Assembly (NCBI GenBank): GCA_038363925.1
Contig: JAQQWL010000011.1
Coordinates: 806,001-870,000 of the forward strand
Direction of reading: 5' to 3'
Origin: Apiospora phragmitis
Lineage: Eukaryota > Ascomycota > Sordariomycetes > Amphisphaeriales > Apiosporaceae
Length of the DNA stretch: 64,000 nt
The notes beneath the pieces were generated by a model that worked only from the letters and a program-made list of their open reading frames with translations, was not told where the DNA came from and made no database searches. Every line of letters begins with the position of its first letter. Positions within the stretch are counted from its first letter, which is position 1. The translations under genes were made by a program, and so were the position numbers. Positions 55,438 through 64,000 of this stretch are shown here, in pieces.

Positions 55438-56756
55438 ATGGCCGCTAACAAGGAATTCACTCTCCTGTGCCTGGAGAACCCTCTGCTTGGTAAGTCTGGT
55501 CTCGTTGTGTTGCCATTGGTTTGTCCGGTTGGTGATGGAGAATAGAGGGGCAACAGCGGCGGCAATGGGGGGGGGGAACGAGCAATTGCTAACGAAACCC
55601 CCATTTTCATGTAGACATCCAAGCCCAGGGCAACGAGGCGCTGCTCGAAAAGTACGGCCTCAAGGCCAACGACGCCATCCTGGCCGAGGAGAAGCACAAG
55701 CCGTTGTACGAGGACCTGCTGACCAACTACGACGCCAAGCTGATCGCGGGCGGCGCCGCCCAGAACACGGCCCGCGGCGCGCAGTACATCCTGCCGCCCA
55801 ACAGCGTCGTCTACCTGGGCGGCGCCGGCGACGACAAGTACGCCGCCATCCTGCACGACGCCGTCAAGGCCGCGGGGCTGCGCGTCGAGTACCGCGTCAA
55901 CCCCAAGATCCCCACGGGCCGCTGCGGCGCCATCATCACGGGCCACAACCGCTCCCTCTGCACCGACCTCGGCGCCGCCAACCACTACGACCTGGACCAC
56001 CTGAAGCGCGACGACATCTGGAAGCTGGTCAAGAACGCCGACTTCTACTATGTCGGTGGTTTCCACTTCACTGGTAAGCCCTGATCGATCGACTTGCTTT
56101 GCAAAGTTGACTAACACTGGTCGACCAACCAGTCTGCCCGCCGGCCATCATGACCCTCGGTGAGGAGGCCGCTGCCAACAACAAGGTCTTCGTGGTCAAC
56201 ATGTCGGCGCCCTTCATCGCCCAGTTCTTCAAGGGACCCCCTGGACGAGTCGGCCAAGTACTGGGACTACCTGATCTGCAATGAGTCCGAGGCCGAGGCC
56301 TACGCGACCTCGCACAACCTGTCGTGCGCGCCCACGGACGTGGCCGCCATCGCCAAGGAGATTGCGAACCTGCCCAAGGCCAACGAGAAGCGCAAGCGCG
56401 TCGTCGTCATCACGCAGGGCACCGAGCCCACCGTCATCGCGATCCAGGGCGAGGCCGAGGTCAAGTCCTTCCCCGTCCACGCCATCGCCAAGGAGAAGAT
56501 CACCGACACCAATGGCGCCGGCGACGCTTTCGCCGGCGGCCTCGTCGCCGGCCTCGTCAAGGGCGAGAGCCTCGAGAAGAGCGTCGACATGGGCCAGTGG
56601 CTCGCCAGCCTGAGCATCCAGGAGCTGGGTCCTTCGTAAGTACTCTCTCTCTCTATTTGCATTCCCATTCTAGATTCAGTTGGGAAATAAACTTCTAACA
56701 TGGTTTCTTGCTTGCTATACAGGTACCCTCACCCCAAGCAGACCTACTCTGCTTAG
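55438..56756 (+). CDS. ADO1: Adenosine kinase
   Basis: Phosphorylates adenosine to AMP, salvaging purine and keeping S-adenosylmethionine-dependent methylation going. Four exons (introns 55490-55614, 56074-56132, 56636-56722) and one base removed in the GGG at 56233-56235 give 348 residues. It is a PfkB/ribokinase-family protein: an N-terminal lid (NPLLDIQAQGNEALLEKYGL), the substrate-binding LIAGGAAQNTARGAQYIL, VYLGGAGDDKYA, AANHYDLDHL, then YLICNESEAEAYA and the anion-hole and catalytic-base motif ITDTNGAGDAFAGGLVAGL. The end YPHPKQTYSA is encoded after the last intron. The frame break falls in a conserved stretch (APFIAQFFK / DPLDESAKYWDY), arguing for sequence error. The chosen ATG gives the usual cytosolic start. 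Confidence 0.95.
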
Positions 56757-58338
56757 ACGGGAAGATAATAGACCAATATTCGTTTTGGGGAAGAACTCCT
56801 AACTTCTGTATTTGGAAGTGAGCCCCCAAAAAGGCTTTTGAGTTGCGTGTATTTACTTCAACATAGCGCAAAATGGGTCTGGCATTGGCGTTCTCATAAA
56901 GGGTTTGGGTTTCAACAACATAGGAGGTCAACTATTTTTCTGACACCTCAATCAGCAATTCTCTTCTCTCCATTTTTGGAGGAAGAGAGAGTACAGACAG
57001 ATATGCTCGCACATATTCTTGCCATGTCAGCTTGAATGCAAAAAAGTCTGAGATCAAGAAGAAAATACTACATGATACCACGTCGAGTATGGTGACCTCT
57101 AGGGGGGTTCAATGTTTTACATGCATCGTGTTGTCACCAAAATAGAAGTGACGCCAATACTTGGACAACAATAGTAGAAGTCCAAAATGTCCGCTGCGAA
57201 CTCATTAAGATAGGTAGGTCCATTCAAAGGATAGCCTGGGTTTGAAACGTTACACTACATGGAAATTTCGTATATGCAGTTGTCTTAGAAAACAAGGATC
57301 GCTTGAAGCATGCAATTAGTACTACTTCTGGCTGTATTAGATAATGCCCACCCCGTGTGCATCGGACATGGCTGCTTGAGTATGCAGTCTCTTCACAGGC
57401 AACGAACGCAAGACGACAGACAGGCGCCTTAAGACCCCTCTTTCATGAGACCTCGCCCTAGGTTTCATCTGCTGTGACCTTCATACTCGTGCCTTATGCA
57501 TAATATAATGCGAAGTGAACCAATCAACTGACTGCGCAAAATCCATTCTTTACCCTATGTAGTAGTTTTTGCACTTCCTTGAGAAAGGACTAAGCCGTAC
57601 ATACAGAACCCATCAAATGGCATTCTTCTATGCTACCATGTGGGTGGGCAATTACACACTCTTGCTTCCTCGAGAAATACGAGACAGAGACAAACATCCA
57701 TCAACAACGAGGGGAAACACTCGTGCTGGGCCGGGCAAAGATGAAGCAAAAGGGGAAGAAGAAGAAAAATTCGCAGCTGTTTCGGAATGACCGTCGCTAG
57801 CAGACTAGAGAGAGAGAAATGTGTTAGCATATGGACAGTAGATAATGGATAATAGGCAAACTTACCAGGAATGTACTATCTGCTAGTGGAATCCAACTTA
57901 TCACAAATATCCAGCCGACAAAAAGCGGTTTGGATTCAATGGCAAGCGAAAGTTGTAAATGGTTGGTTGTTGCACAAGCGGTTCTGCCACTTTGTGATCG
58001 TGATTGGAAAGGACCGATTTCCTTGCTAATGGCGCCGGATCTCCTTTTGACATCTTTACTCTCGTGTGAGATTGGGTGGTGGTAGTAGTAGTAGTAGTAG
58101 CAAGAAGCGACCGCAGGAGACACAACCATAGTAGTGGTCGATGCCCCCAAACATACACATCATCAAGTAACCCTGAAACAAACTCGTTGGGTGGGTTTGG
58201 GATGGTCTTGCTGCGAGATATGATAGATCGTCGCCAACACCAGACTGTGTAGGAAATTGCGAACGCCGGACATCAATGCCATGTTATTTGCAACTTTGCC
58301 GAAGAACAAGAGTATTTCACTCCGGGAGATATGCAACA
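56757..58338. other. Convergent spacer between adenosine kinase and EST1-like gene
   Basis: 1.6 kb of AT-rich noncoding sequence with a TAG trinucleotide run at 58083-58100. No gene is recognised. Confidence 0.55.
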
Positions 58339-61300
58339 TCACTTGCGAGGAGGCTTGTTGTGGGTGTCCGCCAACGCTGACTCGAGAATGGCCCGGTCGT
58401 AGGCCGACGCCTTCTCGGCGCCGCCGAATTGCTTGATCTTGTTGCGGAAGTGCGTGGGGTCTTCTCGGACGTTCCCCCTCGCCGCTGCGGCCAAACGCCG
58501 TGCTGCTATTGTAGAAGTTGCCGTTGCACTCCACCATGCCGACTTGGGCAGGCTGAGCCACGGCCGCGGCCGGCGTGCCGGTCCAGATCTGGCTAGGATG
58601 CGAGAAGGTCCATGGCGAACCAATGCGGCCAATGCTGTTCTCGCCGTAGTTGAGAGACGACAGCTGCCCCTCGAATGATCCTAAGGATCCTTGAGACTGG
58701 TGTTGTGGAGAACCAATGGCACTATGGCTTGGTGTGAACTGGTTTGAATATCCACCCGCCAGAGGACTAGTGTATCCAGGCTGGCATTGTGCGCCGTGGT
58801 TGTTCATGTCAAGCGGACCGCTACGGCGTGATTGGTGTGGTCTTCCTACTCCAGACTGGAGACCACCCAATTGAGCGAGCAATTGCTCATTTGATGCATT
58901 ATCTCTGACATTGCCTGCCTTCAGGGCATCGAGAAGGTTCCTCTTATCTGCCATACTCGGAGACATGGAACCAGTACGGTGCACTCCAGGAAGTGGACTG
59001 TGGCCAGAGCGAAAGATGCCGGGTACCGATGGGTTCATAGCAGGTGACTGCCGGTTTTTCGCTGCGCTTGCACCATACTGCGCAAACAGGTCCGATGCAA
59101 GTCTATCCCTAGCCAAGTTACGTTGCGCGTTTGCGAAATCGGGGCTGGCCGTACCAGTAGAGGCGCCCACCGAGCCAACCTCCATCTGCCCATATGCCGT
59201 AGGTGAGATGCGGCTGTTGCCAGATGGGGGTCCGAGTCCAGAGACGAAACCCGACGTCGTCGGTTGTACGGGACCGAAGGTCTCGGCCCTTGCATAACTT
59301 CCGTAAGTAGGCGAAATCATCTGTTCAAAGGCACCAACTGAGCCGCCAAGGGCGGGGGTTGGGGATGTGATAGTCCGCGGTACATCTCTGCCATTTCCCA
59401 TCGAGTGTAGACTGCTGTCAGGGGCAGTTGTGGACGCCGAGAGCGAATACCCCCACGGATGGCTCGGGATAGCGTTTGCCAAAGGAGCACCTGTCGGCGA
59501 CACAGACTGGGCAGCTCTCTGGTTCAGACCATGATCGGGGGACAACGAATGACTGGGGCCAAGGCCTAATTGGCCGAAGATATCATTGGCAGTGGATGAG
59601 TTCATGCTGTAGCTCGTATCGGCTAGAGCTGAGCTTGTCTGCAAGAGAGAATCATCGTTTTCGTCTCCATTACCGGTCAGATCATCAACCATGTCATTCA
59701 CCATCTGGTCCATGTCAAGCTCTTCAGTCTCAGACTGGCGGGCAGCAGCTTTCGCCTGGGTTCTTTTGGGAGTCACCCTTGTCGCCGTACCATTGGGCTT
59801 AGAGCTAAGCAACCCCTTCCTCATTGGCGAGTCGGCGGCCAAAACAGCGGAGCCTAGGGGGGCTTCAGGAGAGCCTTGGGCGGTGGCAGCAGGTACACTA
59901 TCAGTGTGCTGTCCACTTGTCATGGTCAAGTCTTCGAAAAGGTTAGAGAGATCGGTCTCTCCGAGAGGTCGAATAGATTGCGCGCGTTGGTCCTGGGCAT
60001 TCCCAAGATCCTTCGCAGGGTCATCGGGGTAAACCCATGTCCGAGTACCATCTGTTCCTCCCGTCATGATTAGTGGCGACTCGTGGCTGGCTGCCAAATA
60101 TATTCCGCAAAGGAGAATATCCCTTATACGCCACAAGGTCTCTGTGCGGGGTCTGAAATGAGGCCTAGTCACTTCTTTCCGTGGTTTGAGTGCCTTGCGG
60201 TAGTAAGGGGAACCTGCAACGGCGGTGACCGTATCGTGAATGAACAAAGGTAGTTGCTCAGCTGTGAGGGGTCGGAGGCCAATAATTTCCGTGTCCTCAG
60301 GGAGAAGATACTTCGATTGTGCAGCGTTACTGTTCACCAGAGCGGGAGGCAAAAGTCGAGTCAGGACTTCGGCAAGCAGTCGATGAACGTCCTGGCGAGC
60401 CTTTTGGTCCAAGTGGTCTTGATACGCATTGAGGTCTGAACGTGTGACATACAACCAGGCGATACAAACTCGGCAATTGCTAATGAGCTTTGAAAGCGAA
60501 GCAGAGAATTCGACTGTACACTCTGCACCACCGTCTTCTTGATTGCTGGCGAGGGTGATCCCGGAGTCGCCTTGAAGTGCGGTGAGGAGCTGTCGGATCA
60601 AGACCAGAATCGTACGCAGATTGAAGTTCAGGATATATTGACAGGTTTGTGAACCCTCCATGCTCCATTTATCGGGGTCTAAGAACGAATTAAGTCAGTA
60701 GGCAAATCAGAATGGAGACCGTAGGCAGTCTTACTCTTCAGGTTCTCTTTTGCGATGTCATAGGCAGCAATATTGATCAAAATTATCTTGAGAACCACAT
60801 CCTCATTGCCTTCACCTTTAACAGACGATCCCAGTTGATGCAAGACCTCGTCTTCCAGTTCTTTCTGAACCGAGAACTTCTTCCCCTTAGCATAGTGGGC
60901 GTGGAGCTTCACAAACCAGCTCACGATGGCTTCGGCAGGGTCCTTAGCAGCCCCACTTCGTCTGGAATTTGACTGGTTCTGATGGCGGTCGAAAGCCTTC
61001 TGCAAATTTCCGGGGCCAAGCTCATACGGTTTGGCGATCGAAATGGAGCGATGGAATCGATAGATAATCTCCAGTTGTTGGCCCTGGATCTGATGTAGCA
61101 CAGCCATTTGATGATGACACGTACCATCATCAGGGTCCAACATACTTGCAAGGCCGTAGTAAGTCAAGGCTGTGTCGAAAGACCCTTTTGTGGCCTTTTC
61201 GGTATGTTGGCAGCGGTATCGAGCCAAGTCGCCCAGGCGGACCAGAGTCATGTAGCATGCATTAACGAGCTGCGCGCGCATAGCAGCGGGTAGAGCGCCA

Positions 61301-61953
61301 GGAATTTGGACGCCTTGGGGCTCTACCTCTAACCCATGAGCAGCCTGCCTAAGCTCGGGAATATCGTAACTGCCAGCCAGTCGTTGAACATAGCCCTTAT
61401 AAAAGAGCTGCGAGAACTTTAGAAAGTCGCGGTACAGCTTGTCAACCTTGCGCTTCTGGACGACTTGACTCCTGTCTCCGATGCGACTGAGAACTCTTCG
61501 GTACGTGTTGTTGAACATGGTATGGGTACTCCACAGCACGGTCTCAATATCTTGTTTCTGCGCAAACGCGAAATCAGCGAAGATGGCAGTCACACAGGAC
61601 AGTCGGTACCTAAGTATTGTCAGCGAGAGTAGGTACATCAGTGGCAATGGGGCATATCCGTACTGCTGCATGAGGGTTTCGATCTGCTCGAGGCGCGCCG
61701 TATAGTTGACACTAACTTTGGGCTCTATAGATTGGAGCTCCTCGATTTTCTGCTGGATTTTCTCCCGAAAACTGCTGGCTTCCCTGCAAAAGATGCGTGT
61801 CAGCGGCTGATACTACCCCTATCGCTATAGCAACTTCGCGAGCACTGGGCCGGAAGCCCCTCTGGTGCGCTTTCAAACATATGATTTGGTCGAGTTTGGT
61901 GGGTTGACGTACATCCAGCGTGCCGCGGCTACCTTTCGCATATCGTGCGCCAT
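58339..61953 (-). CDS. Est1/SMG7/Ebs1-like protein (telomerase or nonsense-mediated decay factor)
   Basis: Four exons, with introns at 61784-61912, 61610-61663 and 60679-60734, give 1124 residues after removing one base in the C run 58473-58477. The N-terminal region (RWMEASSFREKIQQKIEELQ, FADFAFAQKQDIETVLWSTH, YRDFLKFSQLFYKGYVQRLA) forms the 14-3-3-like/TPR Est1 domain. The stretch YRCQHTEKATKGSFDTALTY, YGLASMLDPDDGTCHHQMAV and RFHRSISIAKPYELGPGNLQ is the conserved Est1 DNA/RNA-binding helical repeat. The C-terminal ~600 residues are Ser/Gly/Pro-rich and disordered, ending FRNKIKQFGGAEKASAYDRA and HNKPPRK. There is no PIN domain, so it is closer to SMG7/Ebs1 than SMG6. Which role it has here is not decidable. 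Confidence 0.88.
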
Positions 61954-63308
61954 GGTGGGCAACTGTTCCGGCCAGGCGGCAGCAACAGCAACCTAAGTCG
62001 TGGCTCGGGGAGGAAGTCCGGCGCGTATAGATACTAGTTCTGACAATATAGCCAAGCAGGCGTGTGGTTTGTCGTGGGGTCTTAAGTGTGTAGGTGGGTG
62101 TCTGTCGGTTCCCGGCGCGGAACCGTGGGGCCTTGTTCCTTGGTGGAAAGGCGTCGCTGTCAAGGCGTCTGCTCACTCGAAGTCGGAACAGATCGTGGAT
62201 TGCGCAAGAGATCCATAGCCATTCATGCGCGACGGAGGAGGGACGAGAAGTGCCGCCGGAAGGTGGGCTGAAGTGGTAGTTGGCGCAGCGTAGGATGACG
62301 AAAACATTGGTGAAGATTGAGAAGCGCAAAGCCGGCGGCAGGCTCAGATGGCGGGAGTGCAAGATGGCATATGTAAAATGCGGTTGTAAGAACTACTGGG
62401 CGTGGGGTTTGCGGCAGGCCACGTTTCGTAAGGAGAACTAGAACGAGGCCAACGATGGTTTTGTGGTGGTTGAGAAAGCAAGTGGGATTGAGATTGGGAT
62501 TGGGACTTGGGATTATTGGGCTGTGAATAATAGCGGGAGTGAATGAATCAAAGAAAGCGACCGCATGCAACCTGATTTGATTCACCCACTCAACTCTGAA
62601 CTCAACTCGACTCAACTCTACTCGGCTTACTCTATTCATTCCAGTGGCCAGTCCAGTCCAGGCAGGCCTTAGGCGGCGGGTGGGTCGTTTTTAACCGTGT
62701 TTCTGGCCAATGCAACCCCGGTCAGCCTGAACTTTAGGGGACCATTGGGCCTAAGCTTAGATGTGGTTTAGTGTGTGCATCATCCCTTGGCATTCCATTC
62801 CCCAAGCGATCAATGGTCCCTGTCCCATGCATCGCATCATTGAGAAAGTACAGACAGACAAACAGGGCTATGTTGTTTGGAGAGCTGGAGATGGAGACAT
62901 ATTATGCACCTTTGACCGCTGTTGTCTGCTGTCGAAAGAAACCATGGCAATTTTCACATCTACAAACATACAACCTCGTTGACCTCTTCAACACCCGCTC
63001 AGCCTTTCGAGTCTTCCTGGTTCAGGCGGTCTTTGTTCTTTGCCCCGGAGTACAGCCCTTTCCCCTCTTCAAACTCTACCACAGCTGAGGAGAACATAAT
63101 CAAGTGTCATAGCTTCAGAAGACCCTCCTCCACTTACACACACCCTCGCATTCCCAACCGATCGCTGCTATACACCCTGACGACCCTGCAACCTTAACCA
63201 GAGCTCAGGATTGGAAGACAGAGACAAGTTCTCACCAATGTAAATCATCCCCCAGTCCTCTCTAACTTAATTCCTGAAAAGAAGACGTCACGAGAGAGAG
63301 AGAGACAA
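61954..63308. other. Divergent promoter region, EST1-like and zinc-finger genes
   Basis: Includes an ACTCAACTC-type imperfect repeat at about 62587-62634 and a GA run (63293-63308) directly before the zinc-finger start codon. No gene is recognised. Confidence 0.5.
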
Positions 63309-64000
63309 ATGAAGCGTTCACGTGAGCCTGAAGAAGACGACTCAAGCGAGTACTCTGCAAATGCCCCCAGCAATGATGATGACGAAGATGCGCCAACAAC
63401 TGGAACAAGCAGCAAAAAGCAGCCAGCAGCTAAAATCATACAAGTGGACGAGTCGGCAGTGGACGATAGCGCAACGGTCGTGATGCGGTGCCTGCTCCCC
63501 CCTCACAGAGAGCCGCTGGCGTTCAAGTCGTATACGGACTACGAGACGCACTACCACAAGGCCCATTCGAACCGATGTTTCGAGTGCCGCAAGAACTTCC
63601 CCTCTGATCACCTGCTCAGCGTCCACATTGAGGAGCAGCATGATGCCTTCGCGGCCGTGCTGAGGGGAAAGGGGGAGCATACGGTGAGTCACCTACTTCC
63701 TATGACCCTATCTACTACTACTGTAGTTGATATATATATATATCTAACTTTGGCCATTGCAGTACTCCTGTTTTGTTGAAGGGTGCGATCGGAAATGCAG
63801 GACCCCACAGAAGCGGCGGATGCATCTGATCGATAAGCACATGTACCCCAAGAACTTCTTCTTCGGCGTCACCAAAGATGGTATAGACGGCCGGACTTCT
63901 CTCCTGATCGAAAACGGCCACCGGCGCAGGGGCTCCTCCATCAGCCAGAACGGCAGTCAGAAGGCTGCTGCTGCCTCGAGGCGACACAGCCTCCGCAGTC
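63309..64000 (+). CDS. C2H2 zinc-finger protein, ZNF511-type (3' end beyond window)
   Basis: From the ATG at 63309 an acidic start (KRSREPEEDDSSEYSANAPS) leads to C2H2-type zinc-finger sequence: a VVMRCLLPPHREPLAF segment, FKSYTDYETHYHKAHSNRCF, ECRKNFPSDHLLSVHIEEQH. After the intron at 63684-63762 (which carries a TA run) come YSCFVEGCDRKCRTPQKRRM, HLIDKHMYPKNFFFGVTKDG and a Ser/Arg-rich stretch open to the window edge. The order of the fingers and the IDKHMYPKNFFF segment match the ZNF511 family, nuclear proteins of uncertain function. The frame is intact as far as seen. Confidence 0.9.

Noticed and set aside
7000..64000. CRISPR arrays, bacterial operons, prophage, biosynthetic cluster or integrated virus
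   Set aside because: Repeats are simple microsatellites or one MITE; no polyketide/peptide synthetase, capsid, polymerase or integrase sequence is seen, and the gene structure is eukaryotic throughout.

Overview
This window looks like nuclear DNA of a filamentous ascomycete, probably Sordariomycetes. The support is gene content (Dot1, Atg16, Ase1, Irs4, Yak1, Pub1, Est1-like, uL2), GC-rich coding sequence, mostly short GT-AG introns (about 50-260 nt) with CTAAC/CTAAT-like branch sites, two intron-bearing tRNA genes, and secreted wall-active or carbohydrate-active proteins. No lineage search was possible, so the placement is an inference.

Layout, left to right. 1-2772 (minus): most of a leucine-rich-repeat protein resembling fungal Mhp1, running off the left edge. 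6697-6783: tRNA-Tyr. 7252-10567 (minus): a damaged wall-protein locus, a GH16 (Crh-like) domain followed by a Ser-rich region with flocculin-type repeats. About 11259-11780: a fragment of an Hsp70-like/actin-like ATPase gene. 13211-14750 (plus) DOT1 converges on 15260-16127 (minus) ATG16. 16994-17081: tRNA-Cys. 17884-18330: an unrecognised acidic ORF, then a miniature inverted-repeat element at 18565-19101. 20070-22538 ASE1 and 23992-26469 IRS4 (both plus) face YAK1 (28767-31659, minus). PUB1 (35017-36705, minus) is followed by a Gln/Pro-rich protein that may be a Mediator tail subunit (39956-41432, plus), a secreted GH5 (42035-43480, minus), a double-PH protein (46507-47861, minus), an RRM protein (51302-52533, minus) divergent from RPL2/uL2 (53475-54569, plus), adenosine kinase (55438-56756, plus), an Est1/SMG7-like protein (58339-61953, minus) and the 5' part of a ZNF511-type zinc-finger gene (63309-64000, plus).

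The genes do not form a pathway cluster; this is ordinary gene-dense fungal euchromatin with 1-3.5 kb spacers. Cytoskeleton (Ase1, possibly Mhp1), autophagy and phosphoinositide control (Atg16, Irs4), chromatin (Dot1), RNA handling (Pub1, RRM protein, Est1-like) and nutrient signalling (Yak1) are all represented.

The most important caution for any user is that at least sixteen places in nine loci, conserved housekeeping genes included, need a one-base correction to keep the reading frame. About half need a base added and half a base removed, and most sit in or beside short G or C runs. This looks like consensus-sequence error rather than biology. The coordinates given for those genes are outer limits on the sequence as supplied. 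The GH16 locus is different: it also has an in-frame TAG and an internal domain deletion, so real decay is plausible there.
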